A DNA stretch of 64,000 nucleotides, taken from NCBI RefSeq assembly GCF_000315915.1, contig NC_020190.1, positions 434,001-498,000 on the forward strand, given 5' to 3'. The notes under the pieces are model-generated. The model saw nothing but the letters and a program-made list of their open reading frames with translations. It was not told the origin of the DNA and did not search any database. The position numbers and the translations under genes are program-made. This stretch comes from Henningerozyma blattae CBS 6284 (taxonomy: Eukaryota; Ascomycota; Saccharomycetes; Saccharomycetales; Saccharomycetaceae). Shown piece by piece: positions 11,501 through 20,830 of the stretch (positions are counted from its first letter, which is position 1; every line of letters starts with the position of its first letter).

Positions 11501-11861
11501 CTCTTGGTGCTGGTTCCTGAGGAGTAATTACAGCAGGTGGACCTAAGACAGAAGAGGACGATGAGGAAGGTGAGGAAGTGGAAGATGAAGGCTTTTTAAA
11601 TACATTTGAAAAATTGGTAAAAGAGGTTGGTAAAGATGTATTGGCTATTTTCTTTGGACTTAGACCTGTAGCATTAATAGTGGTCGTAGGATCCACATGA
11701 GAAAATGGGTAACCGAACGAACGTAAGGCTAATTCGTCATTTAAACTATTAAATTCTGAATCCAATTGGAATTTTATCAATTCTCTTTTCAAATAATGTT
11801 CCTGGATTGGGGTCAAATCAAAACCGTGAGTTCCATTTACATCTGAAAAACCAGCTTGCAT
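8568..11861 (-). CDS. LEC1: PX and PX-associated domain protein (YPR097W/Lec1)
   Basis: Large phosphoinositide-binding protein of 1097 residues (S. cerevisiae YPR097W is about 1073), linked there to lipid and sterol distribution. The N-terminus (DLTPIQEHYLKRELIKFQLDSE) is typical of the PX-associated (PXB) region. A PX domain follows at about residues 290-445, with RYVYKTYDDFKTLHHDLKKKYP and, after an acidic insertion, LRYFLREIVKD. The C-terminal half is a long helical DUF3818-type region, then a Ser/Asn/Pro/Lys-rich linker (about 895-965) and an acidic tail. The gene is extremely AT-rich in codon use. It is divergent from the glutamate dehydrogenase gene. No signal peptide or membrane segment is seen, in line with a peripheral membrane protein. 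Confidence 0.92.
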   Translation of the reverse strand: MQAGFSDVNGTHGFDLTPIQEHYLKRELIKFQLDSEFNSLNDELALRSFGYPFSHVDPTTTINATGLSPKKIANTSLPTSFTNFSNVFKKPSSSTSSPSSSSSSVLGPPAVITPQEPAPRVSKDFPILSYVLNNLLMTFPLFDKTLIKDKKFWQLKLQIFFEHFNSLHFSNSYDSNDITKRKKISLRLKKLLLLLLNSGVATLKEPTYYQFDKFKFLENDDTRQRSKIENFTIPNKSILKNSLLKNNIFINNWDINILTALDSQQLIALILKEDLQNNKDDFSKLSSSSSSYFLIKSFHRQRDDKSDSTSSIDIRYVYKTYDDFKTLHHDLKKKYPSKNLTNLPPKNHKSLNLISLIDDDDEEEQEGDNLDGETLSKDNSSTENEDDSKFKDALDSENVSLPLEKMRTSLRYFLREIVKDIDIAHSELVFQFFNTNVLIDPRNFTQEIKKQINLRNLIDIEHLINQYKFQKMALEKSLQLQDSIQTFKDNLLKDKSYINVIFNEFKTKDSVSQLSPILKNFFDWSKIYLSALIYQTFLGNDNGYETFKQLKGLHKLMPYTIITKIVKYTNTLAMMKSLMDLFMAQPFGRQSLLQTIFTTVLNDELKDLNKKILISEKNLIDINPNYSEDIIENLKNFMFPKDDQLDDKNNLLNIENVETWSKEMKMPMSMVVLMKNMEFGNLSKMAFNEVIESYSYWKKITSTSNKNNSRDVNIQIENKSFYFTTINDLFLLYIKERDQMMMKKLWKDPELIQLLKSLLTICYDPMIKLFKIAHVDIALKNFQKFMNDLIKLFDKIINNEIENINEFDIVGNINNLLTEHEDSFLKFFHDVCVNDAEGIFEGLITWIVQLLEFLQNSKFGADDIRMDLSKILNEVQTNTNQKGNSELDGNTSQIKSSSNEIPQKISQSPNNSPKKNSNSPKIKLFGSKFSSKNSKSKLQSPIKSKDLQNENPKPNIDIEKLIQQLNEVINHKIESRKLYKKLLDMKTKEQEEIELNKKGEIQTDLNNNWKQISDIVMSPETIKFGVNDSELVDLDLDTKDYDNIQISQANEYENDNKESLLEKEYMELLNKSIDESEIQKLSDYYFKKDLRDYLEKI

Positions 11862-12888
11862 GATTGTAATACAAGTACTAGCGTAAGCAAAAACAACACC
11901 AATAACTTTGACAAGCTATGTTTGCTTTTGTTAATGGATTACGGTTTGATTTGTAAATCTTTACCCTTTTATCATCAGATCCCATCGCTTATTTATTTAC
12001 CTACGTGGTTGTTTGTTGGAAATTTCCTTAAAGTTTCTAGAGTCATCGCGAACCGATGCTAGCGCCGTTCACAACATAAACCAGGGTTAACCACGAACAA
12101 ACCCTAAACCCTAATACACACATCACAAAACACGTGTCAATAAGACTATCTCATCTAAGCATTTCAACACAAAAGACCGCAAATACTACTCTACCAGGCT
12201 CAAATACATCACTACATCAGCAGAATGTTCTGATAAGACCTGGCACCGTGAATCATTCTACAAGCAGTAAACCTTCCTGACACCATTTTGAAATCCCGGT
12301 ACCGCTCAGCCCTTAGTACTAAACAGTGCCAATATATCTCATACAACTCATACAAATACGCCATAAACATAATCCCAGTTAACTCACTTTTATATTACAG
12401 TATACATATTTCACTTTTCATGACAGTTTTCAGTATTGCCCATTGCCCATTTCCATTACCTGAACTTAACGTCTGCACCCATACACCACATTTTTTCTTA
12501 GAGTCGGCTTGTTACGACTAATACCGTTGCCTGTTTTTTCCAGTTCCTTATCTCTTATCGCTATGACGCAGTTCCGGAAAAAGCCGTAGCCTTTCCTCTC
12601 ACAGGTTTCTCCGACCAGATCCGGCAACGGCCTGTTTCCGGGTGAAATATTTCGATGCTCTCTTGACCAAATTTTCATATATAACTTGCTATCTGGTTCC
12701 TCTTCAATTCGATAGACAACTTATCTTATCCTTATCACAGCCTTTTTACTTTACCTATCTATTGTTAACTACAAATCCTTATCTTATCGCTTCACCTTTG
12801 GTATAGATAGATAGATTGTAACTTCTGTATATCTATATAATAAAAACGCAAAACCAAAACACAAGCATCTCCATTCTTTTTGCACAAA
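11862..12888. other. Divergent promoter region, LEC1 and GDH1
   Basis: About 1 kb with patches of higher GC content. It holds a Leu3-like palindrome (12296-12304) and several other CGG/CCG triplets near 12570-12640. Two short ORFs here show no protein-like composition and were not called. Confidence 0.6.
12296..12304. promoter_or_regulatory. Leu3-like CCGGTACCG palindrome upstream of GDH1
   Basis: CCGGTACCG carries the CGG-N2-CCG core recognised by the zinc-cluster factor Leu3, about 590 bases upstream of the glutamate dehydrogenase start. Leu3 is a reported regulator of S. cerevisiae GDH1. The extra flanking bases of the full consensus match only in part, and a single site can occur by chance. 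Confidence 0.35.
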
Positions 12889-14286
12889 ATGTCTTCTCAA
12901 CAACCATTAGAACCGGAATTCTACCAAGCTTATAACGAAATTGTTGCTTCTTTGAAGGACTCTACTCTTTTTGAACAATATCCAAAATATGAAAAAGTTT
13001 TGCCTGTTGTAAGCATACCAGAACGTATTTTCCAATTCCGTGTCACTTGGGAAAACGATAAGGGTGAACAAGAAGTAGCCAGTGGTTATAGAGTTCAATT
13101 CAACTCTGCCAAGGGTCCTTACAAGGGTGGTTTGAGATTCCATCCAACCGTCAACTTGTCTATTTTGAAATTCTTGGGGTTTGAACAGATCTTTAAGAAC
13201 TCTTTGACTGGTTTAGATATGGGTGGTGCCAAAGGTGGTTTGTGTGTTGATTTGAAGGGTAGATCCGATAACGAAATCAGAAGAATTTGTGTTGCCTTCA
13301 TGACTGAATTGCAAAAAGTCATTGGTCCAAACACTGATATCCCAGCTGGTGATATTGGTGTTGGTGGTAGAGAAATTGGTTACATGTTTGGTGCTTACCG
13401 TAAACAAAGAAACGCTTGGGAAGGTGTTTTGACCGGTAAGAGTACCAATTGGGGTGGTTCTTTAGCTAGACCAGAAGCCACTGGTTATGGGTTAGTCTAT
13501 TATTTGGAGGCCATGTTGAAATACGTTAGAGGCAACTCCAGTTTGACTGGTATGCGTGTTGCCATCTCTGGTAGTGGTAACGTGGCTCAATATGCTGCTT
13601 TGAAAGTTATTGAATTAGGTGGTATGGTTGTTTCCTTATCTGATTCCAATGGTTCTATCGTTGTCCCAGAAGGTTCTAACCGTGGTATTAACGCTCAACA
13701 AGTTGAAACTATTGCTGCTGGTAAATTAAAATTCAAGACTTTGCAACAGATCATCACTTCAGAATCATCTATCTTCTCCAAGGATCACATCACTTATTTG
13801 GAAGGTGAAAGACCATGGACTCATGTCTCCAGAGTCGATGTTGCTTTGCCATCTGCCACTCAAAACGAAGTTTCTGGTTTGGAAGCCAAGTCTTTGATTG
13901 CCTCCGGTGTTAGATTTGTTGCTGAAGGTTCCAATATGGGTTGTACTCCAGAAGCTATCAAGATTTTCGAAACTGCTCGTTTGAATGCTACTTCTCCAGA
14001 AAATGCCGTCTGGTATGCTACTGGTAAGGCTTCCAACGCTGGTGGTGTTGCTGTCAGTGGTTTAGAAATGGCACAAAACTCTCAAAGATCCCATTGGACT
14101 TTTGAACAAGTCGATGCCAAATTAAAAGCCATCATGCATAACTGTTTCAATGATTGTATTGAAGCTGCCAAGAAATTCAATAATGAAAATATTGAAAACA
14201 CATTACCTTCTTTGATTAAAGGTGCCAATTTGGCCGGTTTCATTAAAGTCGCCGACGCTATGATTGATCAAGGTGATGTTTTCTAA
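12889..14286 (+). CDS. GDH1: NADP-dependent glutamate dehydrogenase
   Basis: Cytosolic enzyme making L-glutamate from 2-oxoglutarate, ammonium and NADPH, the main ammonium-assimilation step. The product is 465 residues (S. cerevisiae Gdh1 454, Gdh3 457). I use the ATG at 12889 ([11 protein letters not shown]); the frame is open three codons further but without an ATG. The active-site blocks are present: [10 protein letters not shown] (Lys79), DMGGAKGG (Lys115), [15 protein letters not shown], and the nucleotide-binding [10 protein letters not shown]. Codon bias is strong (GGT, GCT, TTG), as in highly expressed yeast genes and unlike the AT-rich neighbours. ALD4 lies nearby as in S. cerevisiae (YOR375C/YOR374W). 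Gdh1 and Gdh3 descend from one ancestor, so the choice of symbol is nominal. Confidence 0.96.
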   Translation: MSSQQPLEPEFYQAYNEIVASLKDSTLFEQYPKYEKVLPVVSIPERIFQFRVTWENDKGEQEVASGYRVQFNSAKGPYKGGLRFHPTVNLSILKFLGFEQIFKNSLTGLDMGGAKGGLCVDLKGRSDNEIRRICVAFMTELQKVIGPNTDIPAGDIGVGGREIGYMFGAYRKQRNAWEGVLTGKSTNWGGSLARPEATGYGLVYYLEAMLKYVRGNSSLTGMRVAISGSGNVAQYAALKVIELGGMVVSLSDSNGSIVVPEGSNRGINAQQVETIAAGKLKFKTLQQIITSESSIFSKDHITYLEGERPWTHVSRVDVALPSATQNEVSGLEAKSLIASGVRFVAEGSNMGCTPEAIKIFETARLNATSPENAVWYATGKASNAGGVAVSGLEMAQNSQRSHWTFEQVDAKLKAIMHNCFNDCIEAAKKFNNENIENTLPSLIKGANLAGFIKVADAMIDQGDVF

Positions 14287-14643
14287 TTAGTATATTCTGA
14301 AAAACGAAAAATTATATTAATCATATTATTATTATTATTCAATTTCATATACATATATCGTCAACTATATACGTTTGTAAGATTATTCATACATTTTAAT
14401 GATATTCAAATACTAAGATTCATAAATAAGTGCTTGTACTCTTGATTTTATTTTTTCTAACTTTTATTTTTTTGTTCAATAAAGTGGTTATCTCTCTCGG
14501 GAATTCTTCAAGGGAGAATTTTTAGTAATATTAATAAAATTTAAAATTAAAATTAAAATGCTTAAAGAAAAAATAAAAAATAAAAAATAAAAAATAAAAA
14601 ATAAAGAAAGGATAAACAAAACAAGAGGGGAAGACACGTAACA
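14287..14643. other. Intergenic, GDH1 3' end and calnexin promoter
   Basis: AT-rich. Contains a short tandem ATAAAAA array (about 14575-14605) just before the calnexin start. I searched it for an upstream exon (GTATGT donor, hydrophobic leader) that could supply the missing signal peptide and found none. Confidence 0.65.
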
Positions 14644-16407
14644 ATGTCAAGTCTTGATACTGATACTCCTAATGAGTTTCTCATTTCCAATGAATCATTT
14701 TTCGAAAATTTCAAAAATTATAAAAATAATGAAGAATTATATGACAATTGGATTAGTTCCAATGTCACCCAGACACAATTCACTAGTAATTTGAAATACC
14801 CCATAGCATGGAGTTTATTAGAACCCTATAAATTATCCAATTTTGAAACATTACCTGATATCAATGAACCATTACTTGAAAATAAACAATGTCTCGCAGT
14901 CATTGGAGTTGGATCTCCTGCAATGATTGGACACAAATTGGAACACCCAATTAAAATGGACGCCAATGAAGATCTTATCGTTCAATATGAACTTAAATTA
15001 CAAAAAGAGTTGAATTGTGGTGGTGGATTTATTAAATTATATGGCCATTTAAATAACAAAAACGATCTTTTTCAATATAGAGGTCAACATTCTAAACAAA
15101 TGCCTCTTCAAATCTTATTTGGGCCTGATAAATGTATACCTGATATTAATAAAGTTCGATTTGAAATGGGTAAATTGAATCCCAAGAGTGGAGATATGGA
15201 AATTAAACAATTGGTACAATCCCCCATTACTCAATTTGGAGTAGATTTTAAAACTCATCTATATACATTAATTTTACACAATCAAGGTGAAAATCAATTT
15301 TTCGAAATACGAATTGATGGGAAAGTGGTTAAATATGGTAATGTGTTTGAAAAGGGTATGTTTGAACCAGGTTTTACAGGACCTCGATATATTGATGATC
15401 CAAATGATTTTAAACCTGACAATTGGGTAGATGAAGAATACATTGATGATCCTAATGATTCCAAACCTGATGATTGGGATGAAACTGAACCTTATAAGAT
15501 TGTGGATCCTGATGATTTTAAACCCGCTGATTGGGATGAAACAATACCTGAATATATTGTTGATACCAAGAGACCTAAACCTGAATGGTGGGATGATTCT
15601 ATTGATGGGGAATGGAAACCTTATATGATTTTAAACCCTGAATGTTTAAAGAAAAAGGGATGTGGTAAATGGAAACCCAAGATGAAATTGAATCCTAAAT
15701 TTAAAGGTGTATGGCAACCTCGAAAGATCTTAAATCCTGACTACATTGGAGAATGGAAACCACAAAGGATACTTGATCCAAATTCATATGAAGATATTAC
15801 TCCATGTCAAGTGAAAGATTCAATTGATGGCATTGTGTTTGATTTTGTCAGTGGGTCTAATGATATGTTAATAGATAATATATATTTAGGTAAATCTTTG
15901 GAAGAAGCAGAAAGAGTTGGTAATTTGACATTTGTACCTAAAAGAATAAAAGAAGATTTATTGTATGAATATGAAATGAATATGAAGGGGAATATCAAGA
16001 AACCTAAACTTCCACCCACACAGGGGATGATAGATGATCAAGATCGGAATATATTTGATGATGTTGTTGATTTTATTATTGATCGTGTTATGAAAGGTGG
16101 TGAAATGATTGAAGAATATGGACATGGTGGGAATGGTAGTATATTTTTGATTATCATCAGTAGTATATTACTTGGATTAGGTATTCATTATCTTGCCAAT
16201 AATATGTCAAAGCCAACAGCAAGACAAGTAGAAAGAGAAGTGCCAAGGCAAAGAGAAATGCAAAAGCCACAGCCAAAACCAAAGGAAGAGGATGAGTATG
16301 AAGAAGAAGTTGAGGTGATATACACTGAAGCTTTCGTTGATGCTGACGGAAGATTTTCTATTATAAGTAGTAACAGTAGTTGCAGTAGTAGTAATAGTAG
16401 CATATAA
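14644..16407 (+). CDS. CNE1: Calnexin homologue (Cne1-like), no visible signal peptide
   Basis: Calnexins are ER lectin chaperones for glycoproteins. The 587-residue product has the lectin domain (CLAVIGVGSPAMIGHKL; LNCGGGFIKLYG; FGPDKCIPDINKVRFEM) with its disulfide cysteines. The P-domain arm has repeats of the IxDPxxxKPxDWDE type (about residues 245-320) followed by GxWxPxxIxNPxY repeats (about 320-380). One membrane segment lies near residues 499-518 (SIFLIIISSILLGLGIHYLA), followed by a charged tail of about 65 residues. Two things are odd. The N-terminus begins directly at what aligns with the mature protein, with no hydrophobic leader and an in-frame stop at 14602. The cytosolic tail is long, whereas S. 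cerevisiae Cne1 (502 residues) has almost none. Family assignment is secure; the cellular location is not. Confidence 0.9.
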   Translation: MSSLDTDTPNEFLISNESFFENFKNYKNNEELYDNWISSNVTQTQFTSNLKYPIAWSLLEPYKLSNFETLPDINEPLLENKQCLAVIGVGSPAMIGHKLEHPIKMDANEDLIVQYELKLQKELNCGGGFIKLYGHLNNKNDLFQYRGQHSKQMPLQILFGPDKCIPDINKVRFEMGKLNPKSGDMEIKQLVQSPITQFGVDFKTHLYTLILHNQGENQFFEIRIDGKVVKYGNVFEKGMFEPGFTGPRYIDDPNDFKPDNWVDEEYIDDPNDSKPDDWDETEPYKIVDPDDFKPADWDETIPEYIVDTKRPKPEWWDDSIDGEWKPYMILNPECLKKKGCGKWKPKMKLNPKFKGVWQPRKILNPDYIGEWKPQRILDPNSYEDITPCQVKDSIDGIVFDFVSGSNDMLIDNIYLGKSLEEAERVGNLTFVPKRIKEDLLYEYEMNMKGNIKKPKLPPTQGMIDDQDRNIFDDVVDFIIDRVMKGGEMIEEYGHGGNGSIFLIIISSILLGLGIHYLANNMSKPTARQVEREVPRQREMQKPQPKPKEEDEYEEEVEVIYTEAFVDADGRFSIISSNSSCSSSNSSI

Positions 16408-16577
16408 TGGAAAAAAAATAAGATATTTTGATTTATATAAGATTAAATAAATACAATGTTATACAGTAATATACTTATAAATGTAGTATAGTTTTAAAAA
16501 AAAGAGGGAATATATTTTGTTATTTAATATGCAGGGGAGGGGTGGGGGAAATGGAAAATAAGAAAACGGCAAAGTTC

Positions 16578-18140
16578 TTAGTATAATCTGGCACGAACAG
16601 CCTTGGTTTGTAAGTAACCTTCAAAAGATTCCAAACCCATTTCACGACCTAAACCGGAAGCATTGAACCCACCGAATGGGACTTGGTGGTGGAAATCGTT
16701 GTAAGTATTGATCCAAACAGTACCGGCTTTAACTTGGTCAGCAACCTTGATAGCAGTGTTGATGTTACTAGTGTGAATACCAGCAGCTAAACCATATTCA
16801 GAATCGTTGGCCATCTTAACAACATCATCCAAAGTCTTAAACTTGGAGACAGTGACGAATGGACCGAAAATTTCTTCCTTAACAATATGCATATCTTCTT
16901 TAACATCACCAAAGATGGTTGGCTTGATGAAGTAACCCTTGGAACCTAATCTTTCACCACCAGTGATCAAAGTAGCACCTTCCTTCTTACCGATTTCAAC
17001 ATAACTTAAAATCTTGGACAATTGGTTTTGAGAAGTTTGAGCACCTTGGAAAGTGCTTTCAGAGAATGGATCACCAACTTTAACGTTTTCAGCAGCGTTC
17101 TTCAATTCTTCTAACAATTGATCATAGATTTCTTCTTGAACATAAACTCTTGAACCAGCACAACAAACTTCACCAGAGTTATAATAGATACCATTGATAA
17201 TGCTTTGAACAGCCATTTTCAAATCAGCATCGGCGAAGACAATATTTGGAGATTTACCACCCAATTCCAAAGTGACCTTCTTCAATTGAGAAGCAGCATT
17301 CATATAGATATGTTTACCAGTGGCGGTAGAACCAGTGAAGGCAATCTTCTTAATCTTTGGGTTATTAGTGATGGCTTCACCGACAATCTTACCGAAACCA
17401 GAGACAATGTTGAAAACACCAGGTGGGATACCAGATTTTGGAATATATTGAGAAACGTACAAGGCAGATAATGGAGTGGATTCAGCAGTCTTCATAACAA
17501 CAGTGTTACCAGTAGCCAAGGCAGGACCAACTTTCCAAGCCCACATTAATAATGGGAAATTCCATGGAATGATTTGACCACAAACACCAAGAGGTTCTCT
17601 CTTGGCAAAGTTTAGATATTGATCACCAGTATTAATCAACCGACCACCCATCTTATCCGCTTGACCAGCAGCGAACTTCAAGTAATTAATAACAACTTGG
17701 ACATCACCACGAGCATTGTTGATGGCTTTACCGTTATCTAAAGTTTCAATAGAAGCAATCAATTCTTTATCTTGTTCGATGAAATTGGCCAAGTTCAATA
17801 AACAATTGGCTCTGTAAGAAGGTTCAATATTAGACCAAGACCCATTGTTAAAGGCAGTGTCAGCAGCACTAACAGCAATCCCTACATCATCTTCTCTACC
17901 TTCATAGACATGACAGATTTCTTCCTCAGTAGATGGGTTAATAACTTCAAAAGTCTTTTTTTCAACAGATGGAACAAACTTGTTGTTGATGAACAAACCT
18001 GTAGGTTGTTCGTACTCTAACCCATTTGGCAACTTGATTGGAACAGAAAGGGGTAAATGGGAGAAGCAACGTAATTGCAAGCCGGACTTGGCTGCAGTTC
18101 TTAGAGAAGATCTCAATAATGACGAGGAGGCGCTCAACAT
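16578..18140 (-). CDS. ALD4: Mitochondrial aldehyde dehydrogenase (Ald4)
   Basis: Potassium-activated mitochondrial aldehyde dehydrogenase that oxidises acetaldehyde to acetate with NAD or NADP. The product is 520 residues, against 519 for S. cerevisiae Ald4. The first 24 residues are a basic, Ser-rich matrix presequence, then [19 protein letters not shown] is nearly identical to Ald4. Catalytic residues are Glu292 in [11 protein letters not shown] and Cys326 in [29 protein letters not shown] and [10 protein letters not shown] form the cofactor site. Codon use is that of a highly expressed gene. It converges with calnexin and lies close to GDH1 as in S. cerevisiae. Its upstream region contains a phased GGGACA array (18311-18412). 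Confidence 0.96.
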   Translation of the reverse strand: MLSASSSLLRSSLRTAAKSGLQLRCFSHLPLSVPIKLPNGLEYEQPTGLFINNKFVPSVEKKTFEVINPSTEEEICHVYEGREDDVGIAVSAADTAFNNGSWSNIEPSYRANCLLNLANFIEQDKELIASIETLDNGKAINNARGDVQVVINYLKFAAGQADKMGGRLINTGDQYLNFAKREPLGVCGQIIPWNFPLLMWAWKVGPALATGNTVVMKTAESTPLSALYVSQYIPKSGIPPGVFNIVSGFGKIVGEAITNNPKIKKIAFTGSTATGKHIYMNAASQLKKVTLELGGKSPNIVFADADLKMAVQSIINGIYYNSGEVCCAGSRVYVQEEIYDQLLEELKNAAENVKVGDPFSESTFQGAQTSQNQLSKILSYVEIGKKEGATLITGGERLGSKGYFIKPTIFGDVKEDMHIVKEEIFGPFVTVSKFKTLDDVVKMANDSEYGLAAGIHTSNINTAIKVADQVKAGTVWINTYNDFHHQVPFGGFNASGLGREMGLESFEGYLQTKAVRARLY

Positions 18141-18310
18141 ATGGGATAAGTGTAATATATTTATTATATGGGAAAAGGGAGAGAGGGGAGATTTACACTG
18201 GGTTTTTGCGACAGATCTACAGACACCTCTTTTTCTTAAACTTCTTTATCCTTAGTGGCAAATGCAAACCTTTATATATATGTGTTTGGCCGGAAGGCAA
18301 ATCACAAGAT

Positions 18311-18412
18311 GGGTCAAACGGTATGGGACAAAATTGGGAGATGTAAGGGACACACAGGGTCAAAATAGGGACAAAAATAGCGGGAGATGGGACAAAACGG
18401 GCAATTGGGACA
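18311..18412 (+). repeat. Phased GGG(A/T)CA array in the ALD4 promoter
   Basis: GGGACA occurs at 18325, 18347, 18368, 18389 and 18407, spaced 22, 21, 21 and 18 bases, close to two helical turns. GGGTCA occurs at 18311 and 18357. Most copies are followed by AAA. It lies about 170-270 bases upstream of the ALD4 ATG, where upstream activating sites are usual. Confidence 0.7.
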
Positions 18413-18610
18413 AGTAGGGTGCTGCCAAGGGATGCAGGAACACGATAGACAAGCGTGAGGGTTGATTTCGGTTGGTTTCGGTCTCGGCCCGTTCATTGGT
18501 CAATTCCCCTCCTGCGCCGACACCGGAAAAGGCCCCTCACGCTGCGATGCCCCTCACGCCTCGATGCCGTAGCGCCGTGCCCAGCGTGACGCACGTGGTG
18601 CGGGGAATTT

Positions 18611-18687
18611 GTCGGGTATTCCTGACGGCATTCCACCGGGCATTCCAGAGAGCATTCCGTGGGCGATTCCGCGGAGCATTCTATAGA
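18611..18687 (+). repeat. 12-bp minisatellite with ATTCC core
   Basis: ATTC(C/T) starts at 18618, 18630, 18642, 18654, 18666 and 18678, exactly 12 bases apart six times, with GC-rich degenerate flanks. Four copies read CATTCC or CATTCT, the core of the TEA/ATTS (Tec1) site. It sits in a GC-rich island about 480-540 bases upstream of ALD4. Confidence 0.75.
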
Positions 18688-19585
18688 GAGGAGTTCATGC
18701 CGATGCCGATGTCGAGGCAAGTGCACGTGACACGGATGACGTGTGGGCGTAGGCGGAGCTATAGGCTTGGGCGTATATCATTTGGCAAAAGAAAAGAAGG
18801 TAAACAGGAAAATGTTGATAGCTGAAAAAAAAAGATCTACGATTAAGGTTCTACGTATATTGTATGGTGGTATGCTTGTTTCGGGATAATCGTTTTGTGC
18901 ATCGCTAATTTTTTGTTCAAGTGTGCTGGCAAGTTTGTGCTTCATCGATTGATAGATTGTTTGTTTGCTTGTTTGTTTGTTTGTTTGTGTTCGGGCCTAA
19001 AAAGTGGGTTCTGCTAAACAGTATTCAAGATATGAGATTTGATGACAAATTAAAGGTGCATCGGCAGATTATTTTGTTACTTTGTGTGTTTGCAGTTTTC
19101 TTGTAGATTAGCAAGATTTACTTTTCTATGGCGGGTCCGTGGGATTTACCGTGCATCGTGATTTATACTTTGTTCGGGAATGCTCGGAAATTCTCCTCAC
19201 ATTGGCAATATGCTGTCAATTTTTTTTACTTGAGGTCTACAGTTGCACCTCATCACTTGGCATATTGTGGGACAACGAAATTACACAAGACAAACAAGGC
19301 TTGGTTTTTTTTTTTTATTTTTTTATTATTTTTTTCACATGACATACACCATGCCATACCATACAAGTGTGGTGTCTGTATATTGTCGATTCTCGTTTCA
19401 TCTCGGCAAAACCATATTTATACCCATCACACTTTGTAGTTTGTCAATCTTTGGACCATAACCTTGTGATATAATTGAATCTTGCTAGTATGTGCATTCT
19501 TTTTTTTCTCGCTATATAGAGGTGGATTTAGGGTAGCTAGTTAGTATCTCTCTATACTTGAAATTCAGCAGATTGAAAAATTTTG

Positions 19586-19622
19586 AACTGTCGGAGTATC
19601 CTGTTTGGGAACTCCGACAGTT
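19586..19622. repeat. Perfect 12-bp inverted repeat with CGG/CCG half sites
   Basis: The arm AACTGTCGGAGT (19586-19597) and its exact reverse complement (19611-19622) are separated by 13 bases. The arms contain CGGAGT and ACTCCG, and a further CGGAGTAT occurs near 19754. It could be a hairpin or a binding site for a zinc-cluster dimer. Confidence 0.7.
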
Positions 19623-19635
19623 GTGCTTCCGCCGT

Positions 19636-19677
19636 CCGCTTCCGCCCTTCCGCTTCCGCCCTTCCGCTTCCGCCCTT
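19636..19677. repeat. 14-bp tandem repeat, three copies
   Basis: CCGCTTCCGCCCTT is repeated three times without change, in an otherwise AT-rich stretch just after the inverted repeat. Confidence 0.85.
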
Positions 19678-20013
19678 CCACTTAAGAGAAATCTTGGATG
19701 ATATCTATTGATCTAGCAACAGATATTTTAAACCAGACCCCAGATTTAAATTGGCGGAGTATAACTAGTATAGGATATATCTGCCGTATAGTGTATGAAC
19801 AATATGGCTAGCAATGATATATAAATGTTCAACTTCTTGACAGACTAATGTTGTCTTGTAACTTCTTCTCTCTTCTATTCCTCTCACATCACCATCAAAC
19901 AAAACACAATTCATATAAAACCATATTTCCACTTCAATCATATAATATCCGGCGTACATTCATCAAACCATACTAAATTAACTTCCACTCAACAGTATTT
20001 AGATAAATTACAT

Positions 20014-20553
20014 ATGGAATTAAGACAAAAGAAACATTGTCTGGAAAAGGGTACAACAGTGTCCCGTACTACTTCTATTGCTTCAATTGTTTCCAATTCT
20101 AGTAAATCTAGACAAACTTATTATTTTTGGCAAAGAAATGATTCGGAACTTAGAAGAGAAATTACTATTTTGCAATTGAAGATTACTCAATTGGAAAATT
20201 ACTTAAAAGAAGAGGAACGCTCTTCAACTCATTATAATAAAACTGTAAGTAAAGAAATTAACAGAAATTCAAAAATTTCTTTTATTACTGGAATTAAAAC
20301 ACATACTAATTCCACCCAACTCAGGAGGAGATCCGATATTAAAGAACTCAAAGCAAAATCTCATGCTAATACAAAGTTAGAGACAATAGCAGAGGAAATT
20401 AACGGTTCATCAAATGTAAGTGTTACAAGAGTCAATCCTCAAAATATAACGTTTACTCCCATTATTAAATCCAAGAAAGATGATGATAAAGATTGCGCTC
20501 ATATTAAACTACACTCGAAGAAATTATTCTTCAATTTAGGAAGTTTTATCTAA
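20014..20553 (+). CDS. Orphan protein with a short coiled coil
   Basis: 179 residues. I do not recognise the family. It is basic and Ser/Thr/Asn-rich, with one helical segment at about residues 43-72 (SELRREITILQLKITQLENY) whose heptad-like spacing suggests a short coiled coil. The motif YYFWQRND just before it is the most distinctive part. There is no signal peptide or membrane segment, and the C-terminus ends in hydrophobic residues (LFFNLGSFI). The start ATG follows an AT-rich leader. The ORF is long for this composition and its amino-acid content looks protein-like, which is why I call it. It could be a fast-evolving regulatory protein; homology is unproven. Confidence 0.55.
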   Translation: MELRQKKHCLEKGTTVSRTTSIASIVSNSSKSRQTYYFWQRNDSELRREITILQLKITQLENYLKEEERSSTHYNKTVSKEINRNSKISFITGIKTHTNSTQLRRRSDIKELKAKSHANTKLETIAEEINGSSNVSVTRVNPQNITFTPIIKSKKDDDKDCAHIKLHSKKLFFNLGSFI

Positions 20554-20775
20554 TATATAATTTTACCTCTTCTCTCCTCCTCGTATTGAAGATTTTACAG
20601 ATTTTATAGATATTCATATTTCAAAAATTATTACACGTATAAACTTAAGGAATCATGTGGGAATACTATCGTTTTAGTGGTATTCCATTCTATATTTGTA
20701 CAGACGATCGGTATTGCTCTAGTATGAAGTGTTTACATATTATATTCTGGATACATAAGTCTATTGAAAACATAG

Positions 20776-20830
<55 letters not shown>

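Larger units (their letters stand above)
18141..20013. other. Long intergenic region with a GC-rich island
   Basis: Nearly 1.9 kb between ALD4 and the orphan ORF. It holds a TATA-like tract (about 18270), the GGGACA array, a GC-rich island (about 18470-18780) with the 12-bp repeat, TTTG repeats near 18958-18990, a 12-bp inverted repeat (19586-19622) and a 14-bp tandem repeat (19636-19677). ORFs inside the island follow the repeats and were not called. Confidence 0.65.

Noticed and set aside
18472..18825. 117-codon ORF in the GC-rich island upstream of ALD4
   Set aside because: Its sequence (AFHRAF/AFQRAF/AFRGRF) is only the 12-bp minisatellite read in frame; no protein features.
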